The notes below the pieces were generated by a model. It had not been told where the DNA came from and made no database searches. It saw nothing but the letters and a program-made list of their open reading frames with translations. Shown here piece after piece: positions 27,884 to 35,890 of a DNA stretch of 64,000 nt (the stretch's first letter is position 1; every line of letters begins with the position of its first letter). Both the position numbers and the translations under genes were made by a program. The DNA comes from Rhodospirillaceae bacterium (lineage in GTDB: Bacteria; Pseudomonadota; Alphaproteobacteria; DSM-16000; Inquilinaceae): contig JACKIG010000008.1 in the NCBI GenBank assembly GCA_020638595.1, forward strand, positions 141,771 through 205,770. Reading direction: 5' to 3'.

Positions 27884-28891
27884 ATGATCGACGGCAAATC
27901 CATTCTGGTTACAGGCGCCACCGGATCGTTCGGCCGGCGCTTCGTTGAGACACTGCTGCGCGACTTCCGGCCGCGCCGGCTGGTCGTCTTCAGCCGCGAC
28001 GAGCTGAAGCAGTTCGAGATGCAGCAGGACCTGGGCGAGGACGCCCATGCGTGCCTGCGCTATTTCATCGGCGACGTCCGCGACCGCGAGCGGGTGATGC
28101 GTGCGGCCGCCGGCGTCGACATCATCATCCACGCGGCGGCGATGAAGCAGATCGTCGCGGCCGAGCGCAACCCGACGGAGTGCATCGCCACCAACGTCAT
28201 GGGCGCGCAGAACGTCATCGATGCGGCCATCGCCAACGACGTGGAGAGGGTGGTGGCGCTGTCGACCGACAAGGCCGCCAATCCCATCAATCTCTACGGC
28301 GCCACCAAGCTGTGCTCCGACAAGCTGTTCGTGGCGGCCAACAACCTGGCCGGCCGGCACAAGACGCGGTTTTCCGTGGTGCGCTATGGCAATGTCGCGG
28401 GCTCGCGCGGCAGCGTCATCCCGTTCTTCAAGCGCCTGGTTGCCGACGGGGCGCAGTGCCTGCCCGTCACCGATCCGGCGATGACCCGCTTCGTCATCAC
28501 CCTGGACCAGGGCGTGGCCTTCGTCCTGAACTCGCTGGAGCGGATGACGGGGGGTGAGCTGTTCGTGCCCAAGCTGCCCAGCGTGCGCATCCTCGACCTG
28601 GTGGACATCCTTCTGGGGCCGGACCGCTTCGACGTCGTCGGCATCCGCCCGGGCGAGAAGCTGCACGAGGTCATGATCCCGCTGGACGAAAGCCGCCAGG
28701 CCCTGGACATGGGCGACTACTATGTCGTGCAGCCCAACCATACCTGGTGGAACCTGACGCGCTTCACCGAGACGGTGAAGAGCCACGGCCGGCCCATCGA
28801 CCCGCCCTTCGAATACGCCAGCGACGCCAACGACTGGTGGATGACCCGGGCGGAGCTGGAGGCGCTGGCCGCCGCCACCGCCCCGGCATGA
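27884..28891 (+). CDS. pseB: UDP-GlcNAc 4,6-dehydratase (inverting) PseB
   Basis: This 335-residue extended SDR catalyses the first step of the pseudaminic-acid pathway, UDP-GlcNAc to the 4-keto-6-deoxy-L-sugar. Motifs are the NADP loop LVTGATGSFG (residues 9-17), the VVFSRDELKQFEM segment typical of PseB, STDKAANPINLYGATK with Asp129/Lys130 and Tyr138/Lys142, and the C-terminal IRPGEKLHEVMI. Length matches the family. It overlaps pseG by 4 bp. Confidence 0.93.
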   Translation: MIDGKSILVTGATGSFGRRFVETLLRDFRPRRLVVFSRDELKQFEMQQDLGEDAHACLRYFIGDVRDRERVMRAAAGVDIIIHAAAMKQIVAAERNPTECIATNVMGAQNVIDAAIANDVERVVALSTDKAANPINLYGATKLCSDKLFVAANNLAGRHKTRFSVVRYGNVAGSRGSVIPFFKRLVADGAQCLPVTDPAMTRFVITLDQGVAFVLNSLERMTGGELFVPKLPSVRILDLVDILLGPDRFDVVGIRPGEKLHEVMIPLDESRQALDMGDYYVVQPNHTWWNLTRFTETVKSHGRPIDPPFEYASDANDWWMTRAELEALAAATAPA

Positions 28892-29892
28892 CCGCCGCCC
28901 CCGTCTGGGGCCTGCGGGTGGCGACCGACGCCGCCGACGGTGCCGGCCATGCCGTGCGGTGCGCAGCGCTGGCGGCAGCACTGCCGGGCCGGGTGCAGGT
29001 ATTCGTCGATCCCGGGCCGGTCCCCGCCCCCTTGCGGGTCTTGCCCGACTGTGTCGCCGAAGCGGCGCCCAGCGCCATCGACAGGCTGGCCGATGCGGTG
29101 GCCGAAGGCGACATCGCCGCGATCATCGTCGACAGCTACCGCGTGGACGAAACCGCCATTGCCGGGCTGGCCGCCCAGAGGCCGTGCGCGGTGTTTCGCG
29201 ACGGTGCGCCCCGGCGCGCGGAAGCCGTCGCCATCGATCCCTCGCCGACGGCGGAACCACGGGAAGGCTATCTGTGCGGCCCGGGCTTCGCGCCGCTGGC
29301 GCCCGAGATCCGCGCCGCGCGGGCGCGCCTCGGCCTGCGTCCGCCGCCGGGCGATCGACGCGCGGGGCGGCTGCCCACCGTCCTGGTCGCCTTCGGTGCC
29401 CGCGACAGTGCCGACCTGACCGGGCGGACCCTGGGTGCGCTGGCCCCCCTGGCCCACCGCCTGGATCTGATCGTGGTTCTGGGCGCGGCTGCCCCCCATC
29501 TCGCCGGGATCCGCCGACAGGTCGATGATCTGCCGAAGGCGCGTCTGTACGTCGACCATGGCGACATGGCCGGCCTTTACGCCGCGTCCGAACTGGCCAT
29601 CGGCGCCCCCGGCGTGTCGCAGCTGGAACGCCTGTGCCTGGGCGTACCGACCGTCCTGCTGGCGCAGACCGAAACGCACCGCCCGCTGGTGGCCGCATGG
29701 GTCGCTGCGGGCGTCGCGATGGCGCCGGAGGACGGGATTGCCGGCCTTGCCGGCGAAGTCGGGCGCCTGATTGCCGACCCGGATGCAGCCTACGCCATCG
29801 CCCATCGCGGCCAGTCCCTGGTGGACGGCGACGGCGCCGGACGGCTGGCGGCGGCACTCACCCATTCCCTAGGGCTGAAGGAGGCGGCATGA
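28888..29892 (+). CDS. pseG: UDP-2,4-diacetamido-2,4,6-trideoxy-altropyranose hydrolase PseG
   Basis: This 334-residue protein resembles GT28-type transferases but in this family releases UDP from the diacetamido sugar. It begins GLRVATDAADGAGHAVRCAALA, matching the PseG G-x-G-H-x-x-R-x-x-x-LA motif, and has SELAIGAPGVSQLERLCLGVPTVLL as its C-terminal nucleotide site (Gly-Val-Ser-Gln-x-Glu). It lies between pseB and pseC in the cluster. The gene is very GC-rich, and 4-bp overlaps at both ends imply translational coupling. Confidence 0.85.
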   Translation: MTAAPVWGLRVATDAADGAGHAVRCAALAAALPGRVQVFVDPGPVPAPLRVLPDCVAEAAPSAIDRLADAVAEGDIAAIIVDSYRVDETAIAGLAAQRPCAVFRDGAPRRAEAVAIDPSPTAEPREGYLCGPGFAPLAPEIRAARARLGLRPPPGDRRAGRLPTVLVAFGARDSADLTGRTLGALAPLAHRLDLIVVLGAAAPHLAGIRRQVDDLPKARLYVDHGDMAGLYAASELAIGAPGVSQLERLCLGVPTVLLAQTETHRPLVAAWVAAGVAMAPEDGIAGLAGEVGRLIADPDAAYAIAHRGQSLVDGDGAGRLAAALTHSLGLKEAA

Positions 29893-31067
29893 TCCGCTAT
29901 CCCTATTGTCAACCGGACATCCGCGACGAAGACCGGGCCGCCGCCGACGCGGTGCTGAAGAGCGGCTGGCTGACCCAGGGTCCGGCGGTGCTGGACTTCG
30001 AGACCGCCCTGGCCGAGACCCTGGACTGCCGCCACGCCGTGGTGGTGAATTCCGGCACGGCGGCGTTGCATCTGGCCTACCATGGCATCGGCCTCGGGCC
30101 TGGCCGCGGGCTGCTGACCTCGCCGATCACGTTCCTCGCCTCCGCCAACGCCGCCCGCTATTGCGACGCGCCGGTGGTCTTCGCCGATGTCGATCCGGCG
30201 ACCGGCAACATCACGCCGGAGACGGTCGAACAGGCCCTGGCAGACAGCCCGCATCCCATTGCCGCCATCACACCCGTGCACCTGGCCGGGCGTCCCTGCG
30301 ACCTTGCCGGCCTGGCAGCGGTCGCCGAGTCACGCGGCATCGCGATCATCGAGGATGCCTGCCACGCGCCGTCGGCACGCTATCCGGATGCGCGCGGCGG
30401 CACGGCCGCCGTCGGCGCGTGCACCCATAGCCGGGCAGCGGTGCTGAGCTTCCATGCCATCAAGCACATCGCCGCCGGCGAGGGTGGCGCCATCCTGACC
30501 AACGACGACGCGCTCGCCGCGCGCATGCGACGGTTCCGCAGCCATGGCATGGTGCGCGAGCCGGAGCTCTGGCAATCCGCGCCGGAGGCCGACGCCCCCT
30601 GGTACTATGAGATGGAAGAGCCCGGCTGGAACTACCGGCTGAGCGACATCAACTGCGCCGTCGGTCGATCGCAGCTGCGCCGCCTGGCCGCAGGCATCGC
30701 CGAGCGCGCGGCTCTGGCCGCCCTCTACGACGAACGGCTGGGGAACCTGGGCTGGCTCAGCCTGCCCCCGGCGCCCGCCGTGCCGGGCGGCCACGCCTGG
30801 CATCTCTATCCCATCGCCATCGATTTCGCGGCACTCGGCCTCAGTCGGGGGCAGGTCATGCGGCGGCTGGCGGCCCAGGGTGTCGGCACGCAGGTCCACT
30901 ACATCCCGCTCTACCGCCAGCCCTACTATGCCGCACGCGGACACAAGCCGCTGCCGGGGGCGGAGGCGTACTATGCCCGCACCCTCAGCCTGCCGATGTA
31001 TCCCGGGCTGACGCAAGCCGCCGTCGACGAGATCGCGGCGGCCATCCGGTCCCTGGCCGCAGGCTGA
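29889..31067 (+). CDS. pseC: UDP-4-amino-4,6-dideoxy-AltNAc aminotransferase PseC
   Basis: This 392-residue PLP enzyme of the DegT/DnrJ family has the start YPYCQPDIRDEDRAAADAVLKSGWLTQGP typical of PseC (fewer than 20 residues needed: QPDI, SGWLTQGP). The PLP lysine is Lys192 in SFHAIKH, followed by GEGGA. It adds the 4-amino group to the PseB product. The product is then N-acetylated, probably by the GNAT that follows 5 bp downstream. Confidence 0.9.
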   Translation: MIRYPYCQPDIRDEDRAAADAVLKSGWLTQGPAVLDFETALAETLDCRHAVVVNSGTAALHLAYHGIGLGPGRGLLTSPITFLASANAARYCDAPVVFADVDPATGNITPETVEQALADSPHPIAAITPVHLAGRPCDLAGLAAVAESRGIAIIEDACHAPSARYPDARGGTAAVGACTHSRAAVLSFHAIKHIAAGEGGAILTNDDALAARMRRFRSHGMVREPELWQSAPEADAPWYYEMEEPGWNYRLSDINCAVGRSQLRRLAAGIAERAALAALYDERLGNLGWLSLPPAPAVPGGHAWHLYPIAIDFAALGLSRGQVMRRLAAQGVGTQVHYIPLYRQPYYAARGHKPLPGAEAYYARTLSLPMYPGLTQAAVDEIAAAIRSLAAG

Positions 31068-31072
31068 CACCC

Positions 31073-31618
31073 ATGGATGCGCTGCCGATCCGCCTCCGTC
31101 CGCTGGAGGAAGCCGACTTCACCGACGCCTATCTGGGGTGGTTCCGCGACGCAGAGGTGACGCGCTTCCTGGACGCCCGCAACATCACGCGGGCCGACGC
31201 CGTCCAGCACCTGCTGGGCGGCCGCGATGGTGCACGCTGGCACCTGTTCGCCGTCTGCCGTACCGATACCGGTGTCCATGTGGGCAACTTGAAGATCGGA
31301 CCGATCCACCACCGCCACGGCACGTCGGACCTGGTCACGGTGATCGGCGACCGCACCGTCTGGGGCCGTGGCGTCGCCCGCGCGGCGATCCGCGAGGGCA
31401 TCGCGCTGGCCTTCGGCCGGTTCGGCATCCGCAAGCTGTCCGCCAGCATCGACAGCCGCAACACGGGGTCGATCAAGGCCTATTGCGCCGCCGGCTTCAC
31501 CGAAGAGGCGCGGCTGAAGGACCAGTTCCTTGAGCTGACGGACGGCGGCCCCGTGCTGTCCGACAAGGTCTTCGTCGGCTGCTGGAACCCCGACTGGCAG
31601 CCGCCGGCCGGATACTGA
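31073..31618 (+). CDS. pseH: GNAT N-acetyltransferase, PseH candidate
   Basis: This 181-residue RimJ/RimL-type acetyltransferase begins IRLRPLEEADFTDAYLGWF and has an acetyl-CoA loop (WGRGVARAAIREGI) and NTGSIKAYCAAGF near the end. Its place directly after pseC matches the pathway step in which PseH acetylates N-4 of the UDP-amino sugar. The symbol rests on this context plus the family; another GNAT at 17523 could share the role. Confidence 0.75.
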   Translation: MDALPIRLRPLEEADFTDAYLGWFRDAEVTRFLDARNITRADAVQHLLGGRDGARWHLFAVCRTDTGVHVGNLKIGPIHHRHGTSDLVTVIGDRTVWGRGVARAAIREGIALAFGRFGIRKLSASIDSRNTGSIKAYCAAGFTEEARLKDQFLELTDGGPVLSDKVFVGCWNPDWQPPAGY

Positions 31619-31621
31619 GCC

Positions 31622-33562
31622 GTGGCCGGCATCGCCCTGGTCGACAGCCCGGCGGCCCTCGGGCAGGCCCTGGCGGGCGGCGGCATCGACCGCATCCTCA
31701 CCGACAATCCGTTTCTGGAAACGACGGCCGGGCCGCAGCCCGTCCGCAATGCCGAACGGTGCCTGACGACGGATGCGGCGTCGGAACTCGGCCGTGCCGC
31801 CCTGGAGCTGGCGAATGCGGTGGACGGCGTCCTCGAAGGCTCGGACCTGGCCCAGCGGCTGGGCGTACCGCCGTTCAGCCTCAGGATCGCCGGCACCACT
31901 TCGCGGCTGATCGCAAGCCTGCTGCACCGCGCGGCCGCGCTGTCGGCGGCGCTGGCGGAGGTGGCACCGGGGCCGGTCCATGTCTTCTGTGCCGATGTTC
32001 CGGACTGGGACCCGGCACTGCCCTATGTGCTGTCGCGATTCGCCAGCCCGGCCCCCCTGCTGGCCGCCGCCGGGTTCTTCGGCGATCGGGACGTGAGCGT
32101 GACACGGGTGCCCACGCCGATCCCCGAGACCGTCAACGATACCGCCATTCGCGCACTGGCGCCGCGGCTGGCCATGGTGCCGGCGGCGATGATCGCCTAC
32201 GAGCTGGCGCAGCGGCTGCCCGGCGCCGTCCGCCTGCTCGGGCGCCGCCGGCCGATCGGCATCGCCGGCAGCAACGAGGCCATCCGCGAGGCGCTGCCGC
32301 ATCTGCTGGCGCGCGGCCTGCGCCCGCTGCCGCTGGGCAGCCTGGCCGGGGGGGCTGCCGACCTGCCGCCCCAACAGGAGCGGGGGGGCCTGGATGGGCC
32401 GGCGCAACATCGCCTTGACGGCCTGGTGGGCACGGCCGTCGCCGCCACCGGCCGGTTCAACGGGCGGCAGGCAGCTGCCGTCGCCGCGGTGCTGGGCCAG
32501 GGCATCGCCCGGGCCGTTGCCCTGCTGGCCGCAGGGGCGCCGGCGGTCGAACGGCGGGCGGCCGCTGCGGCGGCAACCCTGGGCCCGGGGGGCGTGGTGA
32601 TGACCAACGGCCTGTTCGGCCCGCTGGGCGGCATCGCCTATGCCTATCTCCGCCGGCAGGGCCTGACCATCGTCGACCTGGAACACGGCGTGACCACAGG
32701 CCTGGCCGCGCTTTCGGCGGCCCGCATCGATTGTTCGGAGGCAGCCCGGTGCGACGCGCTGCTGGTGTCATCCGACCGGGCCGCCCGGCGCTTCCGCCAG
32801 ACGCGCCGCGAGGGGACGGTGACGGTGGCGACCGTGGGCCTGCCCGACCAGACGCGCCGGCTGCTGCGCCCCCGGCTGCAGCGGCGGCTGGCCCGCCGTC
32901 GCCTGGGCATCGCGCCGGGCGACAGCCTGGTCATGCACGTGTCCACCCTGCTCTACCACGGCAATGCCCGGCCGGGCGGCGGCGCGCCCGCGGAGTGGCT
33001 GATCCACGACACCGACCGGACCCTGATCGGCGATGTCTATGCCCGCATTCGCCACCGCGTCGCCTTCAAGCCCTACCCCACCCGGCGGTTTGCGTACCAG
33101 CCCGACTATGCCGATTGCATGCCGCGGCCGGCAAACCTGCTCTTTCTCGGCGATCAGGACTTCCGCTACATCCGCGCGGCCGCCGATGTCATCGTGACCA
33201 GCACGCCGACCAGCACGCTGGGCTGGTGCGTTGGCACGGGCCGGCCGCTGGTCTACCTGGACAGCCGCATCGTCAACCCGCTGGAGGATGAGGCGCTGCG
33301 CCAGCGGTTCGCCACGGCCTTCCTGGTCGTCGACCTGGACAGGCCGGACTGGCCCTCGGCCCTGGCGCAGCTGCTGGACCGCCCGCTGGGGGCGATCGAG
33401 GACGACTGGCAGGCCCGCGCGGCGGCCCGCCGATCCCTGCTGGCAGAGGCCATCTGCGGCCCGCCGGGGGTAACGGGGCGACGGATCGCCGATGCCGTCG
33501 CCGGCCGCGCGCCCGCCCCCGGCGCGGCGGGAATGCCTGGCCGCGCGGGGCCGGACCGCTAA
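31622..33562 (+). CDS. Unrecognised large protein, possible GT-B glycosyltransferase
   Basis: This 646-residue protein starts at GTG 31622. The N-terminal half is alanine-rich and resembles nothing I know. The C-terminal half contains LTIVDLEHGVTTG, VAFKPYPTRRFAY, FRYIRAAADVIVTSTPTSTLGW and TGRPLVYLDS, the KPYP...TSxxxSTLG order seen in capsule and teichoic glycosyltransferases. It is the last gene of the island and may be the transferase using CMP-pseudaminic acid. That is inferred from position only. Confidence 0.45.
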   Translation: MAGIALVDSPAALGQALAGGGIDRILTDNPFLETTAGPQPVRNAERCLTTDAASELGRAALELANAVDGVLEGSDLAQRLGVPPFSLRIAGTTSRLIASLLHRAAALSAALAEVAPGPVHVFCADVPDWDPALPYVLSRFASPAPLLAAAGFFGDRDVSVTRVPTPIPETVNDTAIRALAPRLAMVPAAMIAYELAQRLPGAVRLLGRRRPIGIAGSNEAIREALPHLLARGLRPLPLGSLAGGAADLPPQQERGGLDGPAQHRLDGLVGTAVAATGRFNGRQAAAVAAVLGQGIARAVALLAAGAPAVERRAAAAAATLGPGGVVMTNGLFGPLGGIAYAYLRRQGLTIVDLEHGVTTGLAALSAARIDCSEAARCDALLVSSDRAARRFRQTRREGTVTVATVGLPDQTRRLLRPRLQRRLARRRLGIAPGDSLVMHVSTLLYHGNARPGGGAPAEWLIHDTDRTLIGDVYARIRHRVAFKPYPTRRFAYQPDYADCMPRPANLLFLGDQDFRYIRAAADVIVTSTPTSTLGWCVGTGRPLVYLDSRIVNPLEDEALRQRFATAFLVVDLDRPDWPSALAQLLDRPLGAIEDDWQARAAARRSLLAEAICGPPGVTGRRIADAVAGRAPAPGAAGMPGRAGPDR

Positions 33563-33618
33563 GCACAAGCCGGCCTTTCCGGCGGCGAATCCGTGTATAT
33601 GCACTGTACGGCCCGACT

Positions 33619-33648
33619 GGCGATGGCGTGTGTCCGAGCGCCGTCGCC
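33619..33648 (+). terminator. Strong hairpin after the glycan operon
   Basis: GGCGATGGCG (33619-33628) pairs with CGCCGTCGCC (33639-33648) with one G-U pair and a 10-base loop. It lies 56 bp after the last glycan gene. No U-run follows, so it is only a candidate factor-assisted or processing-type 3' end. Confidence 0.35.
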
Positions 33649-33651
33649 AAT

Positions 33652-33670
33652 ATGCCTATGATATAGGCAT
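33652..33670. promoter_or_regulatory. Perfect 19-bp inverted repeat, operator candidate
   Basis: ATGCCTAT-GAT-ATAGGCAT is an 8-bp perfect inverted repeat around three bases. It is AT-rich in a GC-rich background and lies about 70 bp upstream of the sigma-54-type promoter, a distance suited to an activator. The binding protein is not encoded nearby. Confidence 0.55.
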
Positions 33671-33739
33671 TCGCCCGCGGGATTTGCGCAAGTCGTCGCC
33701 ATTCCCGCCAGGCGGCGGGGGAATCCGCGGTACCAGCCC

Positions 33740-33755
33740 TGGCATGGCGCTTGCT
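33740..33755 (+). promoter_or_regulatory. Sigma-54-type promoter of the guanidine operon
   Basis: TGGCATG-GCGC-TTGCT matches the sigma-54 consensus TGGCACG-N4-TTGCW with one mismatch. The invariant GG (33741-33742) and GC (33753-33754) are 12 bp apart. The start point would be near 33766, just ahead of the riboswitch. This predicts nitrogen-limitation control through an NtrC-type activator. Confidence 0.7.
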
Positions 33756-33773
33756 TCGGGTTGGGCATAATGC

Positions 33774-33877
33774 GTCTAGGGTTCCGGCCGCCCGGCGGTG
33801 ACTGGTCCGAGAGATGCACTCCCGGCCGGCGCGCATGCTCCGGCTGGAGCCACGGCGGGAGAAAAACCCGGGAGACT
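33774..33877 (+). promoter_or_regulatory. Guanidine-I (ykkC) riboswitch
   Basis: Three conserved blocks of the guanidine-I class appear in order: CTAGGGTTCCG (33776-33786), CTGGTCCGAGAG (33802-33813), and ACGGCGGGA with CCCGGGAGA (33852-33860, 33867-33875) flanking an A-rich loop. The variable stems between them are GC-rich as expected for this genome. Guanidine binding should raise expression of the transporter and hydrolase genes downstream. The ppGpp and PRPP subtypes share parts of this motif, but the gene content favours guanidine. Confidence 0.9.
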
Positions 33878-33892
33878 CGATCGGCGACGGCT

Positions 33893-33909
33893 GGACCGCG
33901 ACGCGGTCC
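33893..33909 (+). promoter_or_regulatory. Hairpin downstream of the riboswitch, possible expression platform
   Basis: GGACCGC-GAC-GCGGTCC is a perfect 7-bp stem with a three-base loop 16 bases after the aptamer. No U-run follows, so control could be by Rho or by ribosome access to the AGGAGAGG at about 33977-33984. The mechanism is not evident. Confidence 0.35.
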
Positions 33910-33988
33910 TGCGGCTGTTGCTCCCCGAGCCTCCGATTATCGGGCTTCGCTGATCGGGTCCCTCAATGCAACCGGCAGGAGAGGCGCG

Positions 33989-35053
33989 ATGTCAGCAGTC
34001 CCCAGTTTCACCCGGATCGCGACGGCGGCCACCTTGGCCCTGGCCGTTGCCGGCCCCGCCTCTGCGCAGGAGCGCACGAGCTTTTCCATCGCCTGGTCGA
34101 TCTATGTCGGGTGGATGCCCTGGGGCTATGCCGCCGATGCCGGGATCGTCGACCGCTGGGCCGAACGCTACGGCATCGAGATCGAGGTCGTGCAGATCAA
34201 CGACTATATCGAGAGCATCAACCAGTACACGGCCGGCGCCTATGACGGCTGCGTGATGACCAACATGGATGCCCTGACCATCCCGGCCGTCGGCGGCGTC
34301 GACAGCACGGCGCTGATCGTCGGCGACTTTTCCAACGGCAATGACGGCATCGTCTCCAAGACGGCGACGACGCTGGAGGAGCTGGCCGGCACGCCCATCA
34401 ACCTGGTCGAGCTGTCGGTGTCGCACTATCTGCTCGCCCGCGCGCTGGAGAGCGCCGGCCTGGCGGAGCGGGACGTGACCGTGGTCAACACGTCGGACGC
34501 CGACATGGTGTCCGTCTTCTCCTCCACCGACGATGTCAGCACCGTTGTCACCTGGAACCCGCTGCTGAGCGAGATCCTGACCTTCCCCGGCGCCACCGGA
34601 CTGTTCGATTCCAGCCAGATCCCGGGCGAGATCATCGACATGCTGGTGGTCAACACCGAGGTGCTGGAAGACAATCCCGATCTCGGCCGCGCGCTGGTCG
34701 GCGCCTGGTACGAGACGATGGCATTGATGGCCGCGGGCGACGAAGGCGCCATCCAGGCGCTGACGGCCATGGCCGAGGCTTCCGGCACCGACCTTGCCGG
34801 CTATCAGGCCCAGCTCGACAGTACCCAGATGTTCTACGACGCGGCGGATGCCGTGGCCTTCACCACCAGCCCCGACCTGATTGCGACCATGGACCTGGTG
34901 CGCACCTTCTCCGCCGATCACGGGTTGATGGGCGGCGGCGTCGACTTCGTCGGCATCGCCTTTCCGGGCGGGGAGATCCTGGGCGACCCGGCGAACGTCA
35001 AGCTGCGCTTCACGGAAGCCTACATGCAGATGGTGGCGGACGGGGCGCTCTAG
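33989..35053 (+). CDS. ABC transporter substrate-binding protein, probable guanidine importer
   Basis: This 354-residue periplasmic protein has a signal peptide (TLALAVAGPASA, cleavage near residue 26). The mature start FSIAWSIYVGWMPWGYAADAGIVDRWAE and the part INDYIESINQYTAGAYDGC fit the binding-protein family long annotated as from the urea carboxylase region (NMT1/taurine-like). That family often sits with guanidine genes and ykkC RNAs. Lying directly behind a guanidine riboswitch and ahead of a guanidine hydrolase, it most likely captures guanidine. The start at 33989 is supported by AGGAGAGG. Confidence 0.82.
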   Translation: MSAVPSFTRIATAATLALAVAGPASAQERTSFSIAWSIYVGWMPWGYAADAGIVDRWAERYGIEIEVVQINDYIESINQYTAGAYDGCVMTNMDALTIPAVGGVDSTALIVGDFSNGNDGIVSKTATTLEELAGTPINLVELSVSHYLLARALESAGLAERDVTVVNTSDADMVSVFSSTDDVSTVVTWNPLLSEILTFPGATGLFDSSQIPGEIIDMLVVNTEVLEDNPDLGRALVGAWYETMALMAAGDEGAIQALTAMAEASGTDLAGYQAQLDSTQMFYDAADAVAFTTSPDLIATMDLVRTFSADHGLMGGGVDFVGIAFPGGEILGDPANVKLRFTEAYMQMVADGAL

Positions 35054-35077
35054 GCGCCGCGTCCGGCCCACGCGCGC

Positions 35078-35890
35078 ATGCGCCGGCTGGTCAATCGCCA
35101 CCCCGGGGCGGCCGGCGCTGCCTATCTCGCCGCCCTGCCCTTCATCGTGCTGATTGCCGCCTATCTGATGGGGTCGGCCGCCAGGCTGGCGGACAACCCC
35201 AGCGACAAGCTGTTGCCAGCGCCGTCCACGCTCGCCGCCGCGATCCAGCAGGTGGCGTTCACCGAGGACGTGCGCAGCGGGGACATCATCCTGTGGATCG
35301 ACACGGCCTCAAGTCTGACGCGCCTGGGCATGGGCATCGCCGCGGCAACGGCGATCGGGCTGGCCTTCGGGATCGCCATCGGCCTGATCCCCTATGTGCG
35401 TGCGACCCTGGCGCCCTTCGTCGCCGTCCTGTCGATGATCCCGCCGCTGTCGGTGCTGCCGATCCTGTTCATCGTCTTCGGCCTGGGCGAGCTGGCGAAG
35501 GTGGTGCTGGTCGCCGCCGGCATCACCCCGTTCCTGATCCGCGATCTGTCCGTCCGCGTCGCGGAACTGCCCGGCGAACAGCTGATCAAGGCGCAGACGC
35601 TGGGTGCCAACACCTGGCAGATGGTGGTGCGCATCGTGCTGCCCCAGGTGCTGCCGCGGCTGATCGGCGCGTTGCGCCTGTCGCTGGGGCCGGCCTGGCT
35701 GTTCCTGATCGCCGCAGAGGCGATCGCTGCGACCGAGGGTCTCGGCTATCGCATCTTCCTGATGCGCCGCTACCTGGCCATGGATGTGATCCTGCCCTAT
35801 GTCGCCTGGATCACGCTGCTGGCCTTCATGCTGGACCTGGCGCTGGCGCGGCTGTCGGCCTGGCTGTTCGCCTGGGCGCGCCCGGCATGA
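35078..35890 (+). CDS. ABC transporter permease, probable guanidine importer
   Basis: This 270-residue inner-membrane protein has about six hydrophobic segments. The EAA-type coupling loop falls around AELPGEQLIKAQTLGANTWQMVV, as in SsuC/TauC/NrtB permeases. It overlaps the ATPase gene by 4 bp and is 24 bp from the binding-protein gene, so the three form one importer. Confidence 0.85.
   Translation: MRRLVNRHPGAAGAAYLAALPFIVLIAAYLMGSAARLADNPSDKLLPAPSTLAAAIQQVAFTEDVRSGDIILWIDTASSLTRLGMGIAAATAIGLAFGIAIGLIPYVRATLAPFVAVLSMIPPLSVLPILFIVFGLGELAKVVLVAAGITPFLIRDLSVRVAELPGEQLIKAQTLGANTWQMVVRIVLPQVLPRLIGALRLSLGPAWLFLIAAEAIAATEGLGYRIFLMRRYLAMDVILPYVAWITLLAFMLDLALARLSAWLFAWARPA

Larger units (their letters stand above)
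33563..33988. other. 426-bp intergenic regulatory region before the guanidine operon
   Basis: No gene is seen here. From left to right it holds a weak GCCGG/CCGGC hairpin (33569-33583), a strong hairpin (33619-33648), a perfect 19-bp inverted repeat (33652-33670), a sigma-54-type promoter (33740-33755), a guanidine-I riboswitch (33774-33877), and a 7-bp hairpin (33893-33909). A Shine-Dalgarno AGGAGAGG ahead of the start at 33989 completes it. It separates the glycan island from the nitrogen genes. Confidence 0.85.
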
